Counted from the stretch's first letter, positions 43,978-51,965 are shown. The stretch is DNA of 64,000 bases from Natronosalvus amylolyticus (GCF_024298845.1 NZ_CP101156.1:2976001-3040000), one strand, 5' to 3'. Made by a program: numbers and translations. Notes: generated by a model from the letters alone, not told the origin.

Positions 43978-45342
43978 TCATTCCTGCTCGAACGGATTCG
44001 CCGGATCCGGGTTGTGCCGGCACTGTTCGGTGTAGAACGACAGGTCGAATGCGACGCTATCTCCCTGCACTTCGTTCCCGACGAAGGCGGGGAGGCTCCA
44101 CTCGAACGCGATGAACCGGGTGTTCGACGGCTGGAAGCAGGGCGAGTCCTCTTCTGGTGGTTCTTCCGGTGGCACGACGTCGTAGCAGAAGCTGATGTGG
44201 CTCACGCCGTATGGCTGGTTGTTGTTCTGATTTATTGGGGCCTGGAGTCCTTCGCCCGAGTTCGCTGTGAGGTACCCATCGGTGTCCGATTTGCTGTACA
44301 CGTTCGCAACCGGCCCGCCTTTGACGATGACGGCGCTCACTTCGAACCCGTCGAGTTCGAAGTCGAACTCCCGGACGTCGTCGTCGGAGATGGCAGTCAC
44401 CGTGACCGTGACGTCACCGACCGGCGTCGGGTAGGTCTCGGAGTCGCCCACGTTTTCCGGCAGATCCTCCGATTCGATCTTGATCGCCCGGAACAGGCCG
44501 AGGTCTTCACACGTCGGATTTCCCTGGACGCGTTCTTCGTCACCGGATTCGAGCGTCTCGCCGTCTCCCGATACCCCCGTCCCGTCGTTTGGAACGCCGA
44601 GGTCCGAATCGGGGTCGTACGCGAGCATGACGCCCTCGTTCAGTGCCTCGAGGACCTCTCTGAGGGTGCCGGTGATAATTCCTGGCTCGCCAACGTCGAA
44701 CACGTTGTTCCCGTTCAGGTCGTACCAGGCACGCGCGGTCATCAGGTCGGCGAGTTCGGGGCCGTTGCTCTCGGGATGTCCCCCGTCGCCTTCCGCCACG
44801 AGATCGCCGTGAAGCCAGATGTATCCGGGGTTGTCACAGAGTTTGATACCAAAGGTTATCTCACCCGAGTCGCCCGGTTTCACGTCCTCGAGTTCGATGA
44901 GCGACTCCTGGTTCGGTGCGAACGACGGCTCGTCAAACGTGGCAATCTCCGCACAGGCGAACGCGAGGTTCGTGCCGGCTTTCGCCGCATCGATCGGGTC
45001 GTTGTACGCTCCGAGGTCGACGTACTGGTGGACGCCGTCATCGCGCTCGAACGATTGGAGCCCATCTCCGTCGTGGTCCGGGTAGGCGTTGACGAACGGT
45101 CGACCAACGCCTCCGTAGTCCTGTGGTCGGACCGACTGATCTGCCCCGAAGTAGAGCTGTTGCCAGGTCACGCTCAGGTCGAGCACCCCCGCGGTGAGGG
45201 TGTTGCCCTCGAACGATTGATTGTCGCTGAAGTACGCCGTCGTGCCGATTCCGGCACCAGCGCTCGCTACCCCGACGGCACCGAGGCCGGCCAGGAGGCG
45301 GCGGCGAGTGAGTTCGATGGTGTTTGGTTGTTTGGTTGTCAT
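43978..45342 (-). CDS. TasA/camelysin-like secreted protein (large form) with structured leader
   Basis: 454 residues. A twin-arginine SipW-type signal (ELTRRRLLAGLGAVGVASAG, then TTAYFSDNQSF) is followed by the strand GNTLTAGVLDLSVTW. Conserved paralogue blocks are RPQDY, VKPGDSGEITFGIKLCDNPG and FIAFEWSLP. The protein ends with FYTEQCRHN. A long insert (about 190-370) contains an Asp-rich DLNGNNVFDVG calcium-binding-like loop. It is expected to be surface-exported and possibly polymerising. It is monocistronic, with a conserved T-arm-like RNA leader. Confidence 0.78.
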   Translation of the reverse strand: MTTKQPNTIELTRRRLLAGLGAVGVASAGAGIGTTAYFSDNQSFEGNTLTAGVLDLSVTWQQLYFGADQSVRPQDYGGVGRPFVNAYPDHDGDGLQSFERDDGVHQYVDLGAYNDPIDAAKAGTNLAFACAEIATFDEPSFAPNQESLIELEDVKPGDSGEITFGIKLCDNPGYIWLHGDLVAEGDGGHPESNGPELADLMTARAWYDLNGNNVFDVGEPGIITGTLREVLEALNEGVMLAYDPDSDLGVPNDGTGVSGDGETLESGDEERVQGNPTCEDLGLFRAIKIESEDLPENVGDSETYPTPVGDVTVTVTAISDDDVREFDFELDGFEVSAVIVKGGPVANVYSKSDTDGYLTANSGEGLQAPINQNNNQPYGVSHISFCYDVVPPEEPPEEDSPCFQPSNTRFIAFEWSLPAFVGNEVQGDSVAFDLSFYTEQCRHNPDPANPFEQE

Positions 45343-45449
45343 GGTGTGTCCCCGAGGGGAGTCCCACCGGCGGAGTCGAACCGCCGTTCCGCGAACTGGT
45401 TTCGCGTCATGCTCCTCGAGTCGACTCGAGGAGTGTGTTCCAAGTGGGA
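45343..45449 (-). promoter_or_regulatory. Structured 5' leader with tRNA T-arm lookalike (copy A)
   Basis: On the minus strand, a perfect 5-7-5 hairpin with loop TTCGACT (45369-45385) is followed by GGTGGGA (45362-45368). That heptamer can pair over seven positions (one G-T) with TCCCACT (45443-45449), 88 nt end to end. Between them lie a 22-bp perfect palindrome (45412-45433) and a 6-bp hairpin (CGCGAA/TTCGCG). A small hairpin over the Shine-Dalgarno position precedes the ATG. The shape is a four-armed cloverleaf, but there is no D-loop or anticodon arm, so it is not an ordinary tRNA. Confidence 0.55.
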
Positions 45450-45498
45450 AAGGTGCCGCGTCGGTGAGTGCGGACGTGGCCGATTGTTTCAGCGCGAT

Positions 45499-47028
45499 TC
45501 AGGCAGCCATCGTCGGATCGTCGTTGTGGCGGCACTGTTCGGCGTAGAAGCCGACGTCGAACGAGACGCTCTCGCCTTGAGCATCGTTGACGTCGTCCTG
45601 GCCGATCGGGAACCACCACTCGAAGGCTACGCACGTCGAGTCTGCGACCGGGTAGAAGCAGGCGTCTCCGTCCTCGTTGGTGAGTGGCATCCCCTGGAAA
45701 CTGCCGTCGCCAATAGCCGCGAACACTTCGTTGAGCGTTCCCTCGAAGACGGCGGGGCCATCGTAGTCGGCGATGTCGTCGAACCCATCGAGCTCGTTCA
45801 GACAGCCAGGGACGAGTCGAACCCTCGCGCGAACGAACTCGCCGAGGATGCTCTCGGCCGGGAAGTTTGCTGCGCCGACCCAGATGTACGCTGGGTTGTC
45901 ACAGACGTGGAGCGAGAACGTCACCTCGCCACTGTCGCCCGGTTTCACGTCATCGAGTTCGATCAGCGAGTTTTCGTTCGGACCGAAAGAAGCGCTGGCT
46001 GCCTCCATGTCCAGCCCACACTCGCTGTGGATCACGATGTCCGAGAGGTCGTCGTCGGCCTGTGGGCCTCCAAGGTCGGACTCGAGCACGATGTCTCCGG
46101 AGGCGTCGCCGTCCAGGATGACGAGACTGGTGACGCCGGTGTCGAAGTCGGGATCGAAGTTCGGTCCACCGCCGCTGAGGGTTGCTGCTCCGTTGAGGTT
46201 GGGATTGATTCGAAGGGCGAAATTTTCGGTGAGCGAGCCGAGTACGCCACCGTCGGTGCGCTCGTCACCCCAGATCCAGTCGGCGGTCGCTTCGCTGGCG
46301 GTGATCGAGTAGTCGTCGTCGCTCGTGGCTCCGGGATCGTCCTCGACTTCCCAGTCCAGGCTCTCCCAGTTGGCATTGGTGAGATCGCCCTCGATCACGA
46401 ACGATGCGTAGCCGCCACCGTCTTCGTTCCCGAACTTGTCGAGGACGAAAAACAGGCGTGGGTCGCCCAGTTCGCCGTCGCCCAGATCCTGCCGGTAGAT
46501 GAAGAGGACGGCCGCGCTCTCCCGTTGAATGTCGAGGAATCTCGAGGAGACCGAACTGCGGTCGTCGTCGTAGAACGCTTCGGGTGTGCGTTCGTCGATG
46601 ATCGGTGCGATACAGTAGGACTGCCCTTCGTAGGTCACGTAGTACTCGTACTCAGCACAGGGACAGCACGCTGGGACGTCGGCAGCGCTGAAGACGGCGT
46701 TCTCGCCGCCGTAGACGACGCCACCGAGATCCTGTTCGCCGTCGCCCGCGTCGTCCGGGAACGCGTTTACGTACGGGTAGTTCGGTACTTCCCCTTTCGT
46801 CGCGTAGTCCTGCGGTCGGACGTCCGGCGCGGCACCCCAGTAGCGCTGTTGCCAGTCAACCTTGATTCCGAGTGTCCCCGCAGTCAACGTGTTCCCGCTG
46901 AACGATTGCTGGTCGCTGAAGTACGCGGTCGTGCCGATGCCGACTCCCGCGGACGCGACACCGATCGCTCCGATGCTCCCGAGAATCTGGCGTCTCGAGA
47001 GCCCTAGTTTGTCGTTTGTGTTCGTCAT
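45499..47028 (-). CDS. TasA/camelysin-like secreted protein (509 residues) with structured leader
   Basis: The start ATG is 47026-47028, preceded by GGAGG at a good distance. A twin-arginine SipW-type signal (GLSRRQILGSIGAIGVASAG, TTAYFSDQQSF) leads to GNTLTAGTLGIKVDW and then WGAAPDVRPQDY, paralogous to the neighbouring 454-residue protein. The ends also match (VKPGDSGEVTFSLHVCDNP, FYAEQCRHN). A Cys cluster (CCPCAEYEYYV) and a beta-rich insert lie at about 120-330. It is a probable major or variant fibre subunit. Confidence 0.78.
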   Translation of the reverse strand: MTNTNDKLGLSRRQILGSIGAIGVASAGVGIGTTAYFSDQQSFSGNTLTAGTLGIKVDWQQRYWGAAPDVRPQDYATKGEVPNYPYVNAFPDDAGDGEQDLGGVVYGGENAVFSAADVPACCPCAEYEYYVTYEGQSYCIAPIIDERTPEAFYDDDRSSVSSRFLDIQRESAAVLFIYRQDLGDGELGDPRLFFVLDKFGNEDGGGYASFVIEGDLTNANWESLDWEVEDDPGATSDDDYSITASEATADWIWGDERTDGGVLGSLTENFALRINPNLNGAATLSGGGPNFDPDFDTGVTSLVILDGDASGDIVLESDLGGPQADDDLSDIVIHSECGLDMEAASASFGPNENSLIELDDVKPGDSGEVTFSLHVCDNPAYIWVGAANFPAESILGEFVRARVRLVPGCLNELDGFDDIADYDGPAVFEGTLNEVFAAIGDGSFQGMPLTNEDGDACFYPVADSTCVAFEWWFPIGQDDVNDAQGESVSFDVGFYAEQCRHNDDPTMAA

Positions 47029-47150
47029 GATGATGTCCCCCTCCGGGGAATCCCACCGGCGGAGTCGAACCGCCACTGCATCACGAAATGTGGCTGCAGT
47101 CACTGGAGCGTGAAGGCCCTCGAGCGCTCGAGCGCCCGGTGCCTGGATGG
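47029..47150 (-). promoter_or_regulatory. Structured 5' leader with tRNA T-arm lookalike (copy B)
   Basis: The 24 bases at 47051-47074 are identical to 45362-45385 of copy A: the T-arm-like hairpin plus GGTGGGA. A second hairpin (CTGCA/TGCAG) lies directly upstream, as in copy A. TCCCC/GGGGA encloses GGAG, part of the Shine-Dalgarno, just before the ATG. The 5' partner of GGTGGGA is less clear here (CCCA-t-CC, with a bulge). Confidence 0.5.
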
Positions 47151-47176
47151 GTATTGGTGGTCGATAGCGGTTCCTC

Positions 47177-47935
47177 TCAGTCGTCCATCGCCGCAGCCAA
47201 CACGCCAGCAGGGTCGTTGTGGCGAGCCTGTTCGGCGTAGAACGTCATGCTCGAGGTCAGGACTGCGCCCTGGATCTCGTTCCCAACGTCGGTTGGAATC
47301 GTGATCTCGAGACAGACGGTCACCGTCTCGCCGGGCTGGAAGGTTACTGCGTTGCCGCTGTCGTCCGAGACGATGATGCCGCTCTCGAGGCTGGCCAGGA
47401 GACTGGCGAGTGAGCTGTACTGTACCGAGTAGTCATCACCGCCGACGGTCGTCGTGAGGGCCGCGGTCGCCGATTCACCGATCGTCGAAAGGTCGTCCAT
47501 ATCGTCGATGTCCCAGAGGTCGGACAGGCTGACGTTCTCCGCCTGCACACCGTTCATCTCGCTCGAATCGCCGACAACAACCACGTAGCCGGGGTTGTCG
47601 TCGACGGTAATGTCCCAGCAGAACTTGTACTCGTCACCGGGTTTTGCGTCCTCGATGTCGATTGGTGACTGTACCCAGATACCGTCACCGTCCGCACCGT
47701 TTTCGTAGGCGTCTTGATCCGGACCCATATCGTCCTGATCGAGGTGCTGGATCGACTGCTCGACGGTGAGCGCGAACGTCCCTGCAGTGATCGTGTTGTT
47801 CTCGAAGCTCTGCTGGTCGCTGAAGTACGCTGTCGTCCCGATCCCCGCCCCCGCGGATGCGATGCCAATAGCGCCGATGCCGCCGAGCACGCGTCGACGG
47901 GACAGTCCAATTGTGTTGATTTTGTCGTCGGTCAT
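47177..47935 (-). CDS. TasA/camelysin-like secreted protein (252 residues)
   Basis: A twin-arginine SipW-type signal (GLSRRRVLGGIGAIGIASAG, TTAYFSDQQSF) is followed by NNTITAGTFALTVEQ, the TasA-like first strand. AKPGDEYKFCWDITVDDNPG and TVCLEITIPTDVGNEIQG match the order of motifs in the paralogues, and the protein ends near FYAEQARHN. It is the shortest paralogue and closest in size to Bacillus TasA/camelysin. It lacks the T-arm-like leader, but a CTCGGGG string sits at the same place before the ATG. Confidence 0.78.
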   Translation of the reverse strand: MTDDKINTIGLSRRRVLGGIGAIGIASAGAGIGTTAYFSDQQSFENNTITAGTFALTVEQSIQHLDQDDMGPDQDAYENGADGDGIWVQSPIDIEDAKPGDEYKFCWDITVDDNPGYVVVVGDSSEMNGVQAENVSLSDLWDIDDMDDLSTIGESATAALTTTVGGDDYSVQYSSLASLLASLESGIIVSDDSGNAVTFQPGETVTVCLEITIPTDVGNEIQGAVLTSSMTFYAEQARHNDPAGVLAAAMDD

Positions 47936-48378
47936 GGTTTATTCCCCGAGCGGCCGTGAACCCCAACGGGCGTCGGTGGTCGCTCAGTTAGCTCTATCCG
48001 GGGTGTGGAGGGGTCGTAGTTAGGAGTGAGAACGTCATCTTCGAACGACACGTTCGGCCTCGAGACGCCCGACCAAATCACCCATTCGGAGGCTGTAGGC
48101 CCGACTTGCCGGTCGTTCGAGGCTCCCTTGACGCGCCGTCATGTCACGGCTACCGGTCTCCTCGAGCACCGGCTTTGCGACCCTACCGGTGTCATCTCGG
48201 CTGATGAGTGGTCCTTGCTCGAAACAGGGCTTGCGTACCACTCACGGTACGGTCCGCGTAGTGACGAGTGTTGACGACGATAGACTCGTACCGACCTGTG
48301 ATAGGGATACGGTGTCATCACGCCTTGCCGACTGTCGTTACGTCGGTTAACAGGTGACAAACCGTTCCCTGAGCCGGT
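47936..48378. other. Intergenic region between the TasA-like genes and a divergent regulator
   Basis: This 440-bp stretch should hold the promoters of the TasA-like gene (minus) and the DUF7344-like gene (plus). A TATA-like GGTTAACA near 48345-48352 is placed correctly for a leaderless start at 48379. No gene is supported. A minus-strand frame at 48035-48241 is open but lacks G/C-rich third positions. Confidence 0.4.
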
Positions 48379-48981
48379 GTGGAGGATCACGAGACCGAAT
48401 CCGAGATGGGGGGTCAGTACGGTCCAGTGGTTCCGGTGGGGGAGGCCCAAACTATGTTCAACACGACACGATTACCGGAGGGGGAGATTTACGAAATCCT
48501 GGCAAACGGTCGTCGCCGGGAAACCTTACGCGTCCTGACGACCGCGGAGCGGGGATCGATCGACTTACGAGAGCTGGCGACGGCCATCTCGGTCAGTGAA
48601 ACCGGCCAGTCGCCACCGCCACGAACGACCCTCGAGAGCGTCCGGAGTTCGCTCCATCAGACCCACCTGCCGAAACTGCAGGAACTTGGGGTCGTCACCT
48701 ACGACCGGACCGCACACACGGTGTCACTGTGTGATCACGCACGTGACGTCGAGCGGTACATGGAGGTCGTCACGCCATACGGCGTCACCTGGAGTGAAGT
48801 GTACCGCTCGCTCGGCATCGTCTCGCTGCTGATCGTTCTCGGGACGTTGCTCGAGGTACCGCTGGTGAGCCTGATCGATCCGTTGTTGTGGACCAGCGCG
48901 TTTCTCGCGGCATTTGCCGTCGTGATCGGTGCTCAACTCTGGTCGAACCGCTGGTTCCTGTTGCGGACGCTCCGTCGATAA
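48379..48981 (+). CDS. DUF7344-like winged-helix protein with two C-terminal membrane segments
   Basis: 200 residues. A winged-helix core at about 35-120 (EIYEILANGRRRETLRVL, IDLRELATAISV, LHQTHLPKLQELGVVTYD) is typical of haloarchaeal DUF7344-like regulators. Two hydrophobic segments (about 143-165 and 170-188) anchor it. The GTG at 48379 fits a TATA box ~27 nt upstream; ATG 48406 is an alternative. It is divergent from the TasA-like genes and so a candidate regulator of them. Confidence 0.75.
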   Translation: MEDHETESEMGGQYGPVVPVGEAQTMFNTTRLPEGEIYEILANGRRRETLRVLTTAERGSIDLRELATAISVSETGQSPPPRTTLESVRSSLHQTHLPKLQELGVVTYDRTAHTVSLCDHARDVERYMEVVTPYGVTWSEVYRSLGIVSLLIVLGTLLEVPLVSLIDPLLWTSAFLAAFAVVIGAQLWSNRWFLLRTLRR

Positions 48982-49017
48982 CCCCCGCTGCGGATCGCTT
49001 GCTCGAGACGACTTCGT

Positions 49018-49026
49018 CCTTTTTTG
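49018..49026 (+). terminator. Possible T-run terminator
   Basis: A run of six T residues (CCTTTTTTGG) lies about 40 nt after the DUF7344-like gene, consistent with archaeal intrinsic termination. No strong hairpin accompanies it. Confidence 0.3.
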
Positions 49027-49174
49027 GATCGTTACCGGACCCGTATTCGGCATCGAAAAAGAGCGCTGGCAACGATTTTGCCGACAGAGACGGTATGTTC
49101 TGGCCGGCTGTGCGTTCCGGTCTGTGGCGTGCGTTTCTCGCTCGTTGTGTGTCCTGTAGCTGCCAGTGGGCGAG

Positions 49175-50023
49175 TTACCCCTCGCCCAGGGTAGACAGAT
49201 CGACGTCCATCTCGAACAGCCGCGCGTTACAGTCCAGACAGGTGGCAGCGACCACGTCCCGTCGCCGACAGCAGGATTCGACGACGTCCTGTGAAAGGTC
49301 GACCGTGCCATCACAGGTCGGACACGTCTCGAGGAACAGTCGAAGGACGCCGAGCAGGTCGGCTTTGAACGGGAGCGACCGCTCTTCCCACGTTGGATCC
49401 CACTCGGTGACGCTGTCCACAGCGGCCGCGTCGGCGATACAGGCCGCCCGCGAGGGCCAGTTGGCGACGCGTTCGCCGTCGGCCCAGGCGGTGAAGGCGT
49501 GTGGACGTTCCTCGAGTTCGATCGCGTCCGCGCTGATTCTAGCGAGATCCGCCAGGGTGGTTTTCAGCGCCGACTCGTTCGAACGATACTGTGCAATCGA
49601 CCGGGTCCACTGACGCTCGAATGCGGGGTCGAGCACGAGGTCGCCGACCGACGGGTCGTCGACCACGATACCGACCTCGAGCAACACGTCCTGCGGGTCG
49701 GCGACGCTGCCTGTCGCGTGCGCAGGCGCTTTGTCGAAGAACGCGAGCACTCGGTCTGGGAAATAGCGTTTGGTGAATCGGGGCGTTCCCGGGACCAGAA
49801 ATCCGCGGAAGTAAATGACGGCGGCGGCGAACACGAACGTCCCGACGGCGACGCCGAGCGCAAATCCGCCGTCCGACCGCGCCGTGATCAGTCCGACGGC
49901 TACTGAGAGCCCGCCAGCGATGGCCAGATTGAGTACTGTACACGGGATACATCGGTTTTCGCCGGTGTACGTTGGATTTTTGACTGCTAGAAGGGCCGCT
50001 CGCGCTCGCGTTACCGGATGCAT
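49175..50023 (-). CDS. Membrane protein with C-terminal zinc-ribbon-like domain, unknown function
   Basis: 282 residues. The N-terminus has VKNPTYTGENRCIPCTVLNL, a Cys pair directly before membrane segment 1 (about 28-48); segment 2 is about 52-75. The rest is cytoplasmic. The last ~55 residues contain CPTC and CLDC pairs plus an extra CC, likely a zinc ribbon. I recall similar uncharacterised haloarchaeal proteins but no function. It lies between the two DUF7344-like genes on the opposite strand. Confidence 0.65.
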   Translation of the reverse strand: MHPVTRARAALLAVKNPTYTGENRCIPCTVLNLAIAGGLSVAVGLITARSDGGFALGVAVGTFVFAAAVIYFRGFLVPGTPRFTKRYFPDRVLAFFDKAPAHATGSVADPQDVLLEVGIVVDDPSVGDLVLDPAFERQWTRSIAQYRSNESALKTTLADLARISADAIELEERPHAFTAWADGERVANWPSRAACIADAAAVDSVTEWDPTWEERSLPFKADLLGVLRLFLETCPTCDGTVDLSQDVVESCCRRRDVVAATCLDCNARLFEMDVDLSTLGEG

Positions 50024-50190
50024 GATTCCTCATCGTTTTTCGAGGGTGTAGTTGCGTGTATCCTACCGTCTCCTCGTTGTCTTGTGTGGGTTCGATTGTC
50101 ACCAGTTGGCCGACACCTGGCGGGGGCGTCGCCTTGCGAAGGGGCACCCGAGCGAAAATATTAACACTGATGTATTATCCAGTAACGCAC

Positions 50191-50361
50191 ATGAATGACG
50201 AAGAGCAGGTCTGGGTCGCACTTTTGACTGCGGGTTTAGCGCTCGCTGTCGGCGGTATGGTTGTTCTGGATAGCGCCTCCTGGCACGTACAGTATGCAAC
50301 TATGGGGCTTGGACTGGTGTTGGTGGCTGCTGGGTTTTATTCCACATTACAATCGCGGTAG
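50191..50361 (+). CDS. 56-residue membrane protein
   Basis: ATG at 50191 begins MNDEEQVWVALL, followed by two hydrophobic segments (about 8-24 and 31-50) and a short basic end. An AT-rich TATA-like stretch (AAATATTA, near 50155) is placed about 33 nt upstream. It is too small for family assignment; codon use and topology support a real gene. Confidence 0.55.
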   Translation: MNDEEQVWVALLTAGLALAVGGMVVLDSASWHVQYATMGLGLVLVAAGFYSTLQSR

Positions 50362-50510
50362 CCGTCTGCTTGATACCTACCCACGGCGAAATCGTCGGCT
50401 ACCGTTTCGCCCGTCTCCAACCCTTAACAGTTCCAGTCCGTCGAAACGCTGGTAAGGATTGTTGTAACTGGTTATCAGTGATTGGCCAACTGGACCGACG
50501 ACTCACCTAT

Positions 50511-50531
50511 CAGAGACGATAATAGTCTCTG
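50511..50531. repeat. Perfect 7-bp inverted repeat (CAGAGAC/GTCTCTG)
   Basis: CAGAGAC (50511-50517) and GTCTCTG (50525-50531) flank GATAATA. It lies about 35 bp before the TATA-like ACTTTTAATA (50564-50573) of the next gene, a position suitable for an activator or autoregulator site. Confidence 0.45.
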
Positions 50532-50629
50532 TGAGTTAATTTGGTTTGCCGTGAATGTCTGTTACTTTTAATACTACTTCAAAATGGTAATTCAGTCAAG
50601 ATTATGCTGTTTGCTACCGAGTAGTAAAC

Positions 50630-51217
50630 ATGGGGGGAAATGACTCGAATAGAAGTGGCAACACCCTTGCCACCGGGGGAACCACGATGGCGCAGCCGTT
50701 GGGGGACGGCGAGCTGTCCAGAGACAAGATATTTCAGACGCTATCGAATCGTCGACGACGGCTGACGTTGCAGTATCTGAGCCAGAATCGGGGTACCGTT
50801 GTTCGGCTGCGTGATCTCTCGGAGTGGGTCGCAGCGACGGAGAACGAGATTTCACCGTCGGAAGTCACGTACAAACAACGCAAGCGGGTGTACACCTCGC
50901 TGTATCAATCACACTTGCCGGTGCTCAAACGTGACGGAATCGTTGCCTACGATAAATCGAGGGGGACAGTTAGTCTGACAGATACGCACAGTCTCTTCGA
51001 GACCTACCTCGAGCGCGATGACCCAGCGGCGTTTTCCTGGGGAACGTACTGGCTCGGTCTGGGGCTGACTGTGGCACTGGTCGCCATCGCGTTCTGGTTC
51101 GGTCTGGTGCCTCAATCGGTCACAGTAGCCACGGTGGTACTCGCGTCCACGGCTGCCGTGCTGGTGGTGTCGGCATTGCTATATACTCGCGCGGACGGCG
51201 ACCTATTCTCCCCATAA
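50630..51217 (+). CDS. DUF7344-like winged-helix protein with two C-terminal membrane segments
   Basis: 195 residues. The same architecture as the protein at 48379: a winged helix at about 30-120 (KIFQTLSNRRRRLTLQYL, LRDLSEWVAATENE, YQSHLPVLKRDGIVAYD) then two membrane segments (about 141-160 and 165-185). It is a paralogue by layout and motif order, though diverged in sequence. A TATA-like ACTTTTAATA about 60 nt upstream suggests a short leader. It is a candidate regulator of surface-protein genes. Confidence 0.75.
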   Translation: MGGNDSNRSGNTLATGGTTMAQPLGDGELSRDKIFQTLSNRRRRLTLQYLSQNRGTVVRLRDLSEWVAATENEISPSEVTYKQRKRVYTSLYQSHLPVLKRDGIVAYDKSRGTVSLTDTHSLFETYLERDDPAAFSWGTYWLGLGLTVALVAIAFWFGLVPQSVTVATVVLASTAAVLVVSALLYTRADGDLFSP

Positions 51218-51567
51218 CTCGGCGGTTCCTGGCCGACGTTTCGGGGCGTCTCGAACCACCGATGCTCGCCTGTCCGATTCAAGGTTCCCTTGTGCCGGCG
51301 ATTCGTTCGTCGTCTCACCGGACTAACCTACACAATTATATAGGATGGGCCATAAGCAATATATAGCAGCACGTTACCACACTGCTGCCCTCCCCGTTTG
51401 CCCTGCGTTTGGCGGGTCCATCTCGCCGGCGTGCCGGGCGTCCAAAGGGGAACCCATCGCAACGGCCGATCTGGGGGGATCGCGTACACCGTTGCCGTTT
51501 TTACACGCTCGAGCTGGCAGCATCTCGTTCTCGAGGAAACCTGACTCCATATTACTATGAAACACGT

Positions 51568-51661
51568 AGTGTATGGTCTTACAACTGAAGTGTAAGGTAC
51601 ACTCTCTGCGTATTTTACTATGGTTTCTATACTATACACTTCTTATATAATGCCATACACT
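51568..51661. promoter_or_regulatory. Cluster of five AGTGTA/TACACT hexamers
   Basis: AGTGTA at 51568 and 51589, and TACACT at 51598, 51635 and 51656, all lie within 94 bp of AT-rich DNA. AGTGTA-agg-TA-CACT at 51589-51603 forms a small inverted repeat. The arrangement suggests binding sites for a dimeric protein; none is known. Confidence 0.35.
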
Positions 51662-51921
51662 CTGATTATAGTGGCAAGTAGTGCACACTCGAGTATGAGC
51701 GGATGAGACCACACACGCTGGAGTGCTCTCGAGGCGTGGGCCTGCGTCAGAGGGGACACACCCGAACCACCGGTGTCGCTTGGGCCTGGAAGGGGGCCCG
51801 TCCATGTCAGGGGCGATGGGAGGTGGTGGCTCGAGCGATCAGCACTCCATCACGCATTGGCGTCTGAGCAGCCGACCGCACCGTGTCGCTGCTGACGTTC
51901 GGTCGTGACGGTTCGCTGGAT

Positions 51922-51965
51922 GACCCCGGTGTAGTGTCGAGGGTGACCGCGTGACACCCGGGGTC
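51922..51965 (-). ncRNA. Candidate small RNA beginning with a strong hairpin
   Basis: On the minus strand the sequence GACCCCGG-GTGTC (51965 down to 51953) pairs with GACAC-tgta... CCGGGGTC (51938-51922) in a 13-bp stem with one 4-nt bulge. A TATA box ends about 22 nt before it, so transcription should begin at the first base of the hairpin. The 3' end is not visible; the RNA may continue to about 51800. No protein frame follows. Confidence 0.4.

Noticed and set aside
45362-45449. A genuine tRNA gene in the leader of the TasA-like gene
   Set aside because: The T-arm and acceptor pairing fit, but there is no D-loop GG, no anticodon stem of proper size and no usable anticodon. It also sits directly before a start codon and recurs as a partial copy.
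43777-47007. A 1076-codon plus-strand open frame
   Set aside because: It is antisense to two TasA-like genes that have clear signal peptides and shared motifs. GC-rich DNA leaves the opposite strand open by chance, and its translation matches no known family pattern.
48035-48241. A 68-codon minus-strand frame upstream of the DUF7344-like gene
   Set aside because: Third codon positions are not G/C-rich and no homologous pattern is seen.
51345-51560. A short plus-strand open frame after TATA-like strings
   Set aside because: Composition and codon positions are not coding-like; better left as intergenic or non-coding RNA territory.
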